Below, piece by piece: positions 12,251-22,943 of a stretch of DNA of 64,000 nt. The translations under genes and the position numbers were made by a program. Origin of the DNA: Paulownia fortunei (taxonomy: Eukaryota; Streptophyta; Magnoliopsida; Lamiales; Paulowniaceae); assembly GCA_019321725.1 (NCBI GenBank), contig CM033118.1, forward strand, positions 7,032,071 through 7,096,070, written 5' to 3'. The notes beneath the pieces are model-generated. The model was given only the letters and a program-made list of their open reading frames with translations, did no database searches and was not told the origin of the DNA. Position 1 is the stretch's first letter; every line of letters begins with the position of its first letter.

Positions 12251-13622
12251 TTTATACATTTGATTTTATACTTAGCAAATTAAAATTTATGATAATTCGC
12301 CGTAATGCACAGGTTCGAAAGGTCACATAGTTCCCAATCATCATCTGTATCAAAATGTTCATTATCATAAATTTAATTTCATAGTACAAAATCTTATAAA
12401 TTCTAGATGAGAATTACTAAAATTTTACCAACCTTAGAACTCCCACTTAAATGCATAATCTAAAATGCATGATACATGCAAGAACATATGTTGCTATTCG
12501 CATAAAGAGATAAACATGTACCATCATATTGAGTGCATAAAACTTAAAATAAATATGCATTCTCATTAATTTCAACATAATCATGCATTCATAAATTTCA
12601 AGTGTCATGGAATGCATAATTGCATGGTACAAATTAAACATGTTATTTTATGTCAATAAACATGTTAAGAGATAATCGATTATCACCTTTAAGTGTCCCA
12701 AAACTCCCACTAAGTAGCCAATATCTCAAAATAATTTTCTAGAATTTACAGAAAAAATTTAAGAAATTTTCTCTCTTAAATTTTTTTTTCTATATTTTTC
12801 ACCAAATTCTACTATATATAATTCGGGAATAATATTTTTGTCAACTAAAAAATTAATTTTAATTTACAAAAAAATAGAAAATCATATTTTGAGTACAATG
12901 GTATTTTTCTAGCTAAAAGGCCACCGAAAAAAATATACACACGCCCAAACGCATCGAAGAGGGACGTCTAGCTAGACTGCTGTGTAAACAGCAGCCCACT
13001 CACCAGTGGCTACATGCGTAGTTTTCTCATATTTTTCAGCAACATTTTATTGGCTAGTCCCGTATTTTTTGATTTCTTAAATCCAATGGTGATGTCCGTT
13101 TTCAATTTGGAGCATCGTATCATGGTGTGCGCACTACACACTCCGATGCCGAGAGTGAGATTAAGCAAAAAATACTATTCATCATCTCCTTCATTTTTTT
13201 AGACTTTTTCAAAAATTCTTAAATTCGACTAAAACTTTGAAGGGTCATATCTCATTTATTTTAAGGTCGATTTTCCCATGTAATATATGGTTGGAAAACC
13301 CTTGACGAGTGGAATCTAATAATATAAATTTCATGCAACAAAAACTATTCTTCATAGATAGAAAATAGAATTTTCAGTCGACCTGGGGCATAAAATATCT
13401 CATAATGTACAAAATATATTGTCATGAAACTTCGTAGATCACATCTACCATGTATAAACATGCTTATGTCAAAAAATCACTACTTATCATTAAACATACA
13501 ATGACTTGCCATTAAAGACCCACCATGCTTTTATAAAATGGGTTGCATGCTTAATGGCATGAAATGAAGCATTTTAATACATTAAATAGAGTCAAATAAC
13601 ATCATAAATTCAACCATATATG

Positions 13623-13634
13623 GCTCTAATACCA
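13623..13634 (-). promoter_or_regulatory. Primer-binding site of element E (initiator Met tRNA type)
   Basis: On the coding strand it reads TGGTATTAGAGC, one base from the TGGTATCAGAGC typical of copia elements primed by initiator methionine tRNA. It lies one base from the LTR start at 13636. Confidence 0.7.
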
Positions 13635-13635
13635 T

Positions 13636-13803
13636 TGATGGAAATTAAACACAATACACATGAGGTAAGATCAAGAAAACTTGCTAAAATTCGGACCTTT
13701 TTTCCATGGTTGAATCATCTGTGTTCTTTGTCGTTTGTAGCTCACATTCATCCAAACTCGATTACATACAGAAGGGGTTTTGATACATAATCCAAACGCT
13801 TCC
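13636..13803 (-). repeat. 5' LTR of element E, truncated by the gap
   Basis: Starts TGATGGAAATTAAACAC and follows the 7297 LTR closely for 168 bases until the Ns. The remainder (about 250 bases expected) is not in the sequence. Confidence 0.75.
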
Positions 13804-13903
13804 NNNNNNNNNNNNNNNNNNNNNNNNNNNNNNNNNNNNNNNNNNNNNNNNNNNNNNNNNNNNNNNNNNNNNNNNNNNNNNNNNNNNNNNNNNNNNNNNN
13901 NNN
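13804..13903. other. Assembly gap of 100 Ns
   Basis: Exactly 100 Ns, the usual placeholder for a join of unknown length. The break falls within an LTR, a typical place for assembly collapse, so distances across it should not be trusted. Confidence 0.95.
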
Positions 13904-14890
13904 CTTGGTGTTTTCTTAGAGTTAGATTATTTGATCCTTTAGAAATATAAATCGGAATTGATTGAATTAATTCTAATAGAAATTGATTAAAATATTTTTT
14001 TACACATTACAGTGCATACAAAATATTTCTTTCACGTTATGGTGCACACAAATTTATTTTTTGCACATTAAGATGAATGCAAAAATATTTTTATGGGTCA
14101 AAACTTTTCATGTCAAAATATTTTTGCGCATTACGATGTATGCAAATTTTTTTATGTAATTAATATGTTCTATATGAGTTGCATGCTATTGCATTTTTTT
14201 TATGTAATTATTTTATGATGCAATTCAAATTGAATTGATGTGATATGAATTAGGTGCTCATGTAAATTGAGTGCTTATTACTTTATATTTAGACATAAAT
14301 TTGTGGAGAAAATTTTTGGAGAAGGTGGTAATTCCATATCTTTATTTTTTATTTTTGAGTAGATTGATTTACTAGACCTTGAATCAATATAATTTTTTTA
14401 TTATTTTCATGGCATGTATTTCTTGAGCCAATTTTGGAAGGCCATGTACCATCAATTTTATAAGAATACTTTTTATTTTATCAATATGGGCCAAAATGAT
14501 CTCAACATGATGCACCAAATGTCAACGTGGTCATATAGAGCTTTTTTTGTTATGCATATTGCATAGTTGCATGCCTGATATGTGTGAATAAATTATTATT
14601 TTATTCATGATCAATAATTTTTTTATTATGTCTTTAATTTAGTGGAAGATGATTAATAGCCTGAGTTACAAAATATTTGAGTATAAAGAATTAATAAAGT
14701 ATTTACTTAAATCTAGAATAAATTATTAAACTAGTACCTATGTTTTTGCGCAAATAATTTAGAAGTCTTAGACTAAATGATGAATATTTAAAAGTGTATA
14801 ATTAATTAGGATTTACATAATTATTTTTATTTTGAAATTATCATTAAAACTCACGATTAAAACATTTTTGTTTTTAAAAGTTTTATCTTT
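13904..14890. other. AT-rich noncoding stretch with a degenerate short repeat
   Basis: Four imperfect copies of a 30-40 base motif, roughly (GCACATTA)-x-GATG(C/T)ATGCAAA-ATATTTTT, occur at about 13997-14150. The rest shows no coding signal; it may be decayed LTR or internal retroelement sequence. Confidence 0.45.
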
Positions 14891-14899
14891 TTTTTTTTG

Positions 14900-16384
14900 T
14901 GCAGGTTTTAGAGAAACTGGCATAATATTTTATTCCAAAATGGTTTTGGGTTAATTCTTGAGGTTATGAATTGATAAGCCATTCATCTACAATATCATAT
15001 AAAATTTGAATCTCATACTAAATGTGTAAAGATCAAAGAAGTTAGATTACAAGTAGTTGTACAAGATAAATCACCAAAAATTCGAATCAGAATTAAGCCC
15101 AATTATGACCTATTTTACCAATTGGGTCATATCTTTTAAACCAAAATTTATTTTGAGCTGAAATGTGGATATATTATATGTAAGAGGTAGATAAACAAGT
15201 TTACTGAAGTTAAGATTGTGAGAAAATATGTCAATATAGTCAATAAATATGTTGCAATGCACTGCTGATATTGAAGGATGACTCTTGAACATGATTTGGT
15301 AATTTGATCATATCTTCCTCATCTGGCAACCAAATTTGGCAAATGATATTTGAAACTGTATCAGAAAATAAAGATCTACAATTTTTATTCTTTACCCATC
15401 ATCAAAATCTAATTGTATCTAGCCACAATATTAATTTAATTAGGTAGTAAAAAAATTAGAGGATTTGTTGTAACAACTTACTAAGTTTTGACAACTAACA
15501 TACCACTTGATTGTCTTCATTATATGTTTGGCCTCTAGCATACTTCAAGAACTATAATCAGGTCATGTATTAAGCTTGTAAAAGTGGGGGGAGGGGTAGA
15601 GAGTTTTTTTAGAATAAGTTTTCTATTAGTAATGTAAGTTTTCTAATAGTAATAGAAATATGTTTTCTAGTTTTTCTTCTATATTTAGCTTTTTCTACTT
15701 TTATTTTATTTTTCTAACTTTTATTTTGTTGAGGAAAAATGGTGAAACTCTTGATGGAGGAAAATGAATAGTTATAAATGTAAAAAATAATTAAGTGCGT
15801 TGTATTATTATTTTAATTTTTGATCTAAACCCTACTTGTTTTATGGTGATTCTTGATTTATGTATCACTAATGACTCAACAAATACTTGAGTTCATTTAT
15901 CTTGAAGTTTGGTTTTACTATAACAACCGCTAACGTAAAATCTTGATTTGTTATTGACAAAAGTGTGCATAAATACTTGATTCCATAAACAAGTGTTAGC
16001 TTTAAGAGATAATTTGCAAATAATAAGACAATATCATGATTACCTTATTGCATGAGCTATTTGATAATATCTTTCCATTGAAACCTTGATTATGTATGAA
16101 TTTCAATAGTGACAATTAGAAGAGGTAAAAAGAATAAATAATCATTCCTCTATCCAAAAGTCAAGAACGGATCCCTAATTCTCAATATTTTTATTACTTT
16201 AGTTTTTTTTAAGTTATAGCATACATTATTTTTTTTATATTATAAACCACATAAAGCTCACCTTTTTTTTAGAATACAATCTTGAAATCTTCAAACAACT
16301 TCCCTGTGGATCGATCTTTAACTTACAAGAAATTTATTACTTGATACAACTTGTATTTGAGTTTGTAATTTTAAAGTTGTAGCA
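14900..16384 (+). repeat. LTR D: solo or truncated LTR of the A/B/C family
   Basis: From about 15030 to 16384 the sequence aligns with the complement of the C LTR throughout: the GGGTCATATC region, the AACAACTTAC/ATACCACTTGATT blocks, the (T)TCTAATAGTAATAGAAAT block, a single 178-bp unit, and the terminal TTTAAAGTTGTAGCA. Homology is weak before 15030, so the 5' end is uncertain. No primer site follows it and no element body is attached, consistent with a solo LTR. Confidence 0.7.
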
Positions 16385-16579
16385 CTAAACTCACCAAATT
16401 TACATTTTAAGCTAATTGAACATGAAAATGGACACGTTGTCCAGTATTATTGTGACTTAGACGCTAACAATATGGTACTGGACTAAGAATAAAGTTTGCG
16501 CTTTAATTTATTTAAGCTGCAAATACAAAATTTTAAGTTGTCTAATCGTGTTGCAACTTAGACGATAATAAGTTGGTTT

Positions 16580-17784
16580 GATACCAACTATTCAATATCA
16601 TTTTTCTTAATGTTTTGTGGGGTTTCAAGCATTTTATCTCAGTTTTATGCATTTTTTGTTAATTTTGTAGATATCAAGAAATGGAGAAAAAAAACTCAAT
16701 AGAAAATTAAAGTGGATGAATTCATGTCGCGACCTAAGAATTTGGAGCTGCGGCACCAATATGTGATTAAAGTCCGAGCCGATAGCCCCAATACACACAA
16801 AATTATCCAGACCACTCTAAGTCGTGGCTCCAATCAGTGAAAAAATAGAAATATAATTTTAAGTTGGGTTTTGAGACTTCTTTTTGGAGCTATAAAAGCC
16901 AACATCTTTCACAAATTGAGGGACTTCTTTTGGCTGAAAAACATGAAAAAAGGTAAGAGGAAAATAGAGCAAGGGCTTGAAGATTCAATATTTTGGTTTT
17001 CTTTTTCAAGATTTCAGAATTCTCTTTTGTCTTCCTTTTCACTTACCTTTTGTCATGAATATAGATTTGTTTATTAATTTGTTAGACATGATTAGGGACT
17101 AATTTTTGTAATCTAAGGTTTTGTTGTAAGCTAGTTAGGATGTTTTGAATTTGTCTTTCAATTCGATTGAATGTTTATTTTCTCAATTGAGTTTTCTACA
17201 TGGATTTTAAGACTTCTAATTACTTGGTCACCAATTGGATGAATTATTAATCATATTGATACGGGAGGTAATATATGTATCTACAGTTCTAAGTATAGAG
17301 AGTCATAAATTTTATGTAAAATAAGAATGTACTTACATAGTTTGTGTAGCCTTAATTGAGTTCCATAAATTTCAATGATTTATTAATAGTTTAATTCATA
17401 TAGGAATATAGTGGGTTAACTATTGGTCAAATTTCATTAGATCTTGGTAGAGGCTATTGAATAATTAAAGGATTCTCGACTATCAACAAGGAAAATAGAT
17501 TGAAATTGATGTAATTGAGTGTTCAAATCCGATTAATTATGGTGAAATTATAAATTCTAGATCTACAAGTCATAAAAGTTAATCTTTGTTTGCTTTCAAT
17601 TCTTAGTTATTATTAGTTTAACGTATTCACATTCATCACTTTAAATCTTTCATTTGATCAAATAAAATTGGAGTTAACATAATTTCAATACTTAGTAGTT
17701 CAATACTTATCGTGGGAATGATGCATTATTCATCCACTTTATTACTTGTTACTAATACATGGACTTACATTCATAAAATCTACA
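16580..17784 (+). repeat. 5' LTR of element F
   Basis: The right end, TAAAATCTACA at 17784, sits 8 bases before the primer site. Most of the LTR (16930-17784) aligns with the complement of 61314-62130. The left end is a guess from a TGATACC at about 16580. An internal TATAAAAG (about 16891-16898) could be its TATA element. Confidence 0.55.
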
Positions 17785-17792
17785 ACAAGTTT

Positions 17793-17812
17793 TGGCATCA
17801 TTTTTGGGGATT
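17793..17812 (+). promoter_or_regulatory. Primer-binding-site relic of element F
   Basis: TGGCATCATTTTTGGGGATT resembles the Athila-type primer site TGGCGCCGTTGCCGGGGA, complementary to a tRNA 3' end (usually given as tRNA-Asp). CpG-type changes account for most differences, as expected in old methylated repeats. Confidence 0.55.
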
Positions 17813-17912
17813 GTTGTCTTCATTAATATCAATACTAAGTAGTTTAAACTTTTTCTTTATTATTTGCTTTTAACTATTGCTCTTGCTTTTTCCAGGTTTT
17901 TTCATTTGGTGT

Positions 17913-18186
17913 ATGAGAAAATTTGAAAGTGAAGTCTTGATTCCTTTTGATTCAGAAACTGAAAAGATGTGCAAAAGAAATTGAATGGAAAAGAGAGAAT
18001 CTTCCAAAATAGCAAACGAAACCATGGAAGATGATAGTGCAGTAGATGACAACAACAACAATGTACCATAACAAGCAGTTGGGGTGAACAACAGTGTGTT
18101 TTGTCATTATGTACTACTTATAGTTCATGAGAATCTTTCAAGAATCAGGCGTCCTGCCATCCGGGCCAATAATTTTGAGATTAAAC
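17913..18186 (+). pseudogene. gag N-terminus of element F, truncated
   Basis: One frame from the ATG at 17913 reads through 91 codons with two internal stops. It ends RIRRPAIRANNFEIK, a segment typical of the N-terminal part of Athila/Tat gag (R-x-P-x-I-x-A-N-N-F-E-I-K). The frame is cut in the next codon by the LTR of element B. The protein would have been the capsid precursor. Confidence 0.65.
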
Positions 18187-20151
18187 TGCTACAACTTTAA
18201 GGTTGCAAACCAAATTATAAGTTATGTCAATTAATAAATTTTTTGGGAGTTTAAGGTCGATCCACAGGAAAATTATTTGAAGTTTTGGCTTTATATTTCT
18301 TAAAAGATGGGTTGAATGTGGTTTAGATTATAAAAAAAAAATGTTATAACTAAGAAATCAAAGTAATAAAAGTATTGAGAATTAGGGATCCACTCTTGAG
18401 TTTTGAATAGATGAACGATTAATTTTTCTTTTTATCTCTTTTCAATACCACTATTAGAATTCATATATAATAAAGGTTCCAATGGAAAGATGTTATCAAG
18501 TAGCTCATACATTAAGGTAACCATGATATTGTCTTGTTGTTCGTAAATTATCTATAACATAAATACTTATTTATAGAATCAAGTATTTATGCATATATTT
18601 GTTTACAACAAATCAAAGTTTCACATTAGTAGTCGGTATAGTATAACCATATAATAATCTAAATGAACTCAAGTATTTGTTATACCATCGATGATATATA
18701 AATCAAGAATTGTCACTAAACAAGAAGAGTTAGAGCGCCAATATTTATTTATGGAATTAAGTATTTTTGCACATCTTTCTCTACAATAAATCAAGGTTTC
18801 ACGTTAATAGTTGATGTAGTAGAACCATATAATAAGCTAAATGAACCCAAGTATTTGTTGTACCATTAGTGATACATAAATCAAGAATCGTCACTAAACA
18901 AGAAGGGATTTAAGACCAACACTTATTTATGCAATTAAGTATTTTTATGCACATCTTTGTCTATAGCAAATCAAGATTTCACATTAGCAATCGGTAGAAT
19001 AAAACCGTACAATATACTAAATGAACTCAAATATTTGTTGTGTTATTGGTGATATATAAATTAAGAATCACCCCAAAATAAAGAGGGTTTCAATCAAAAA
19101 ATAAAATTATAATACAACACACATGAATATTATGCTCATTTATAACCGTTTCTCTTCATCCATCAAAAGGTTCACCCTTTCTCCTTAGTTAAATGAAATT
19201 TAGAAAGACATAATGAAAATAGAAAAGACTAAAAATAGAAGAAAAATTGAAGAATACATTTCTATTACTACTAGAAAACTTAAATTACTACTAAAAATCT
19301 TAGCCTAAAGAAAGACAATAATAAAATTTTTTTTCCTACTTTAAGAGTTTTTTATGTATCTTGAATGCCATTCAAGAGCCCCTATTTATAATAAAAGAGT
19401 GTCTAAATTGACATCTTCAAATTCACTCCAAATGTGCTCTAAATTCACATATTTTTTTCAAATTTAATTTTTGTCACTTATTTTTCTCCATACAATCAGC
19501 TGATTTTGGAAATGTGATCAACATAAAAATTGTATATTTTTTCATTATCTTTATTTTTCAATTTGAATCACCTAATTCTAACCAATAGGAAGTAAGTTAT
19601 ACTTGATTTAAAAAGATGTATCATCATAGATATCTCCCCTTCCAATACGCACATTTGGACGAATTTTGTGCTTTAATCAAAACTGAATTAGGATATTCTT
19701 CCAAAACAAAAGTTGTAGTTCTATATATTGGATTTCTAATAAATTAAGATTTCAATCCATGGAGCTTTTGAACATGGAGTTATGCCCAAAATACGAAAAC
19801 TGCACAAGTTAGGAAACATGGTTATTTTGAATTTAATGCAAGCCCAACAATCACTTGCAAAGTCTAAGTGATTTCTTGTATATAATTTGATTTTCAAATG
19901 ATGGAATTAGACAAAAATGGTTTCGTTCTTTTAATTGTGATGTTTCTTTGATCCAATAAAATATTATCTTCGAACTTGCTCACGAAATGTGTTGTCTTCT
20001 TCAGTTTTATTTTAGCTCTTTTTTATCTCTTTTTGTTTATTGATTCCCTAAAATAAAATATTAATAAAACTATAATACTAATACAAATAAAGAAAAGAAA
20101 GTATAAATGATTTGATATGATACAAAAATATGTCAAAATATGCTCTTATCA
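18187..20151 (-). repeat. 3' LTR of element B
   Basis: Starts TGCTACAACTTTAAGGTTGC and ends TATGCTCTTATCA on +, matching C. It is 1965 bp, about 350 bp longer than the C LTR, almost exactly explained by two extra 178-bp units at 18565-19098. Confidence 0.85.
18565..19098 (-). repeat. Triplicated 178-bp unit inside LTR B
   Basis: Three units with corresponding landmarks (A-x-TTATTTAT) at 18565, 18743 and 18921, spaced exactly 178 bases. Each carries an ACAAATCAA-x-TTTCAC block and a GATA(C/T)ATAAAT block. The units differ from each other at many positions, so the expansion is not recent. Confidence 0.85.
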
Positions 20152-20170
20152 AATTCCTCCACAATTAACC
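20152..20170 (-). promoter_or_regulatory. Polypurine tract of element B
   Basis: Coding strand TTGTGGAGGAATT abuts the LTR at 20151, equivalent to the tracts in A and C. Confidence 0.65.
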
Positions 20171-21819
20171 CTTGCTCGTACTCAAGCAAGCCTAAAACAA
20201 ACTTAAACTAATTGACTTTTGTAGGAAATTATGATTGTATTTAGCATATTTAACAAGCCTTTAAACCCTTATGTGGCCCAAAGAGGACGAGTTATAGTCT
20301 CTTGAGGTTTTTCAGTAGTAATACCTACAAACACCTATAATAACTAACTTACTACTATTATTTTCAAGAAGCAATAAAGTATTATGAAAATAAAATCAAA
20401 CAAGTGTTGAATCTAACCCTCAGTCATTTAAAAGTCAATACATTTCCACAATAAGTATAATCAAGTATGTGTGTGTGTGTGAATAGTTAATATCAACAGT
20501 GATGAAACCACCTAATCTCTAATGGAAGAGTTAAACATCATAGGCTCTTACTTTAGTGCAAATCTCCACTACACCGAAGGCACCACACGAAATCAACAGG
20601 TTTACAGTAAAGGTTGTAATAGGGTCAAACGGTAGTGATGTGGCTAAGAAATAAAAAGAATAAGATACAATAAAGGTTCTAAAACGTCATTGGATTAGAG
20701 ACATAGAGTTATCAATGAAGAATTCTCATACTCCACAAATTTCATCATAGGAGCCTATTATTATTGAATTGGACCACTCTTCATCATTCTTATTGATTTT
20801 GCAACATCTTATTTTTAGTTGCAACTCGTAATATTTTTAACACTTTGCATTTTTTTTTATGAGAAACTCCCCTACACTTATTTTATATTCTAGTCCAAAT
20901 TTCTTTTGCAAGCTCATTTTGTCAATGGGATGTTTCTTAAGGTCCAAATCATTTTGAGAACAAGGGTAGGATAATAGTGTATTTAGACTAGGTAAGAAGA
21001 TATGGTTACCATAAAAAAATATTTATTTATTTAAAGGCTGAAAGTGGCTCACTATGGGGGATGTTCTCTTGGAACATCAAATGGGGAATAAGCTGATTTG
21101 GCCATAATGCTAGAAAGCATAATGCCTTAATTATTTTTCAAATGGTGCTCAATAGGTCATTTGACTTGACAGACTAAAAGAAAAAGTTCTAACACTCAAC
21201 CTGTACATGTCGAAAATTCAAGTGATGATTAAAGCGAAGGCATAAGAACTACCTGTTTTGACATGCTTGTCTCCACACCGGATAGCATAACTATTTATGC
21301 AAAAAGATTTGAGTATAATTATCACAAAATTATATTACCAAAGAACAACATCAAAGTCCAAACAACACCTATTATCAATCAAACCATATTCTTCATGCTT
21401 GATTTAATCATTGAAGTTGGAATGACATCTATAACTTAAAATAAATTGACAATTCACAAAAAAATGTTAAAAAGTTCACAAACTTGCCATGTTATGCAAA
21501 AAAATAAGGGTATGTCTCAAGAGTATTAAAGTTACCCTTTACTCTGCCAACCTTTTTTATGGTTTCAATGGACTCAAAAAAAAATACGCTTCAAAAAAAT
21601 AAATTTCTTTTCTTTAAAAAATTAGAATAACATACATTGAATACACAAGACATGATATCAACTATCCCCTCTCCCAACCTAATCGAGACATTATCGCTAA
21701 TGTCAAAAATTGATAGAAAAATAGAATTTAGAAGATATTATTTGAAACGTGACTTATTAAAAAATAAAGCTAAAAAACATAATATATACACTATTATGTA
21801 AAACCATTAAGAATAAATT
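20171..21819 (-). other. Noncoding 3' region of element B
   Basis: About 1.65 kb alignable with 44320-46095 of element C and, in complement, 2248-3880 of A. It contains the mutated palindrome at 21687-21704 and a short (GT)n near 20467. No conserved reading frame is present. Confidence 0.65.
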
Positions 21820-22013
21820 TCATAGGGTGAGAGTCAAATTCATTTTGTATTTTCAACCATTGTCCCTATTGGACCAATCCACACGAGCCAAAGCTGGATC
21901 AGATTTTGGCACATATGTTAGATTGATCAATCGGTTGGTAAGGTGTTGGAGAAGAAATGAGAATTCATCTCGTAGATAATGAAATAAATTTTTTTTCTAC
22001 AACATGATCTACT
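21820..22013 (-). pseudogene. LOG 3' fragment in element B
   Basis: Nucleotide alignment with the C-terminal 60 or so codons of the LOG ORF in C (46096-46290) is clear: the stop, the LTLSL-coding end, the WSN/DPALAN region and the SAPTPDQLIDQL region. After the GATCTAC at about 22007-22013 the sequence jumps to ORFX, so the N-terminal three quarters of LOG are deleted. Frame-disrupting differences are present. It shows that B descends from a LOG-carrying element. Confidence 0.75.
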
Positions 22014-22260
22014 ATTCTTACTTTTGCTTCAATTATCCATCGTATGTCCCCTAGGATGCCCTTATGCATAAAACATCCTTAATCTTTCAATCCTAACTTT
22101 ATAAATTTTTAAAAATGCATTTTTAGGAAGAAAAGGAAATCACTTTTTGATATTTAGAAGAATGTCATCCATTTTGAAAAGAACAAGGAAAATGAATGAG
22201 AAAATGAGAGAAATATTGTATAGAGATTTTAGTTATTTGGGAAACTAATAAATCCAACTT
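22014..22260 (-). pseudogene. ORFX fragment in element B
   Basis: Aligns with the N-terminal part of C's ORFX (about 47395-47640), including the MHKGIP region and the hydrophobic N-terminus. The Cys cluster and C-terminus lie in the deleted segment. Frame not maintained. Confidence 0.65.
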
Positions 22261-22394
22261 TAATAGTCATAGAGTACCATTATCCGCCACTTAATCAAAA
22301 ATAAAATAAAAAATAAGCCTACAAAACAAAGTTAGAGAAAATATGTATATATATACACATACTACTCATAACAAATGTTAGAAAGAAAAACAAT

Positions 22395-22546
22395 TTCCAC
22401 TTGTGAAATTGATTCTCCAGAAACAATTTAAGTTTTTGTCCATTTACTTTGAATACGTTATCTTTTCTCTGATTCTCAATGTGAATCTCAATTTTTCAGG
22501 AAATAAATGCGATTGAAAATTATAAAGCAAAACCTTTTGACCAATC
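22395..22546 (-). pseudogene. Integrase C-terminus fragment in element B
   Basis: Matches C about 47800-47985, the end of integrase with the segment encoding [13 protein letters not shown]. Homology ends at the TTTTGACCAA at 22537-22546. The truncation point adjoins an unrelated LTR (G). Confidence 0.6.
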
Positions 22547-22927
22547 TCTCATCTCCTTCTTGTTTCTCAGCTTATTTTCACTCTTCTCCTCTCTTCCTCT
22601 ATTTTAAAATCTAATTTTTTTCTCTTGAAGGCCTTTGAAAATACTTAACATTGATGGGACATGCCCTAAAGAGGGCAAAAATACCATTTTTGCCCTTACT
22701 TATCCTCCAAGCAGCGCCTAGGCGCTACTATTCACAAGTCGATTTTTTTTTTTTTTGAAAATGTAAAATGAATGTGGATTTTAGTACATCCAAGTGATAT
22801 TCTTCCTTTATATTCAAATCTACAAAATAAACACTAAAAATGATAATAAAACTCTCAAAAATCTCAAAACTTAATTAAAAAGTTAAGCAAATGGTACTCA
22901 ATTAATGGGTATAAAATCCGCTCATCA
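22547..22927 (-). repeat. LTR G: fragment of a further gypsy-type LTR
   Basis: On the coding strand the LTR begins TGATGAGCGGATTTTATACC at 22927, a start typical of plant Athila/Tat LTRs, next to a polypurine-like run (TAAGTTTGGGTATATT, 22928-22943). It includes a poly-T run near 22745 and a 14-bp perfect palindrome (22713-22726). The left limit is set by the end of element B homology and may be a truncation. Confidence 0.6.
22713..22726. repeat. Perfect palindrome AGCGCCTAGGCGCT in LTR G
   Basis: Fourteen bases, self-complementary, in a very AT-rich setting. A related CAGTGCCTAGGCGC is present in LTR I (about 62250). Confidence 0.8.
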
Positions 22928-22943
22928 AATATACCCAAACTTA

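Larger units (their letters stand above)
7297..13803 (-). mobile_element. Element E: decayed Ty1/copia retrotransposon, same family as N
   Basis: On the minus strand, bounded at the left by a 3' LTR (7297-7717) and at the right by a 5' LTR (from 13636) that runs into the assembly gap. A primer-binding site and decayed gag and pol align along their length with copia element N (33565-41445). Many small indels and stops mark it as much older than N. The 5-bp flank at the left is CTATA; the right flank is lost in the gap. Confidence 0.8.
16580..18186 (+). mobile_element. Element F: 5' end of a second Athila-like element, cut by element B
   Basis: Contains an LTR of about 1.2 kb (about 16580-17784), a primer-binding-site relic (17793-17812) and the first gag codons (17913-18186), all on +. 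At 18187 the sequence changes abruptly to the LTR end of element B, so F was broken by that insertion. No continuation of F's gag was found beyond B. The LTR is related to the one at 61314-62330 but not to A/B/C. Confidence 0.65.
18187..22546 (-). mobile_element. Element B: 5'-truncated Athila-type element with LOG remnant
   Basis: Minus-strand copy of the A/C family. From left to right it shows the 3' LTR (18187-20151), polypurine tract, noncoding 3' region, conserved palindrome, LOG 3' fragment, ORFX fragment and the end of integrase. Homology to C stops at about 22546 (equivalent to C about 47985); gag, most of pol and the 5' LTR are missing. It is inserted into the gag of element F. The left flanking 5 bp are TAAAC. 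Confidence 0.8.

Noticed and set aside
11947..12330. 127-codon ORF on the plus strand
   Set aside because: It is antisense to the decayed gag region of copia element E, which aligns with gag of element N; the open frame is a shadow.
13014..13202. 62-codon ORF as a conserved leader peptide of copia E
   Set aside because: The homologous leader of element N near 40380-40560 does not keep this frame.
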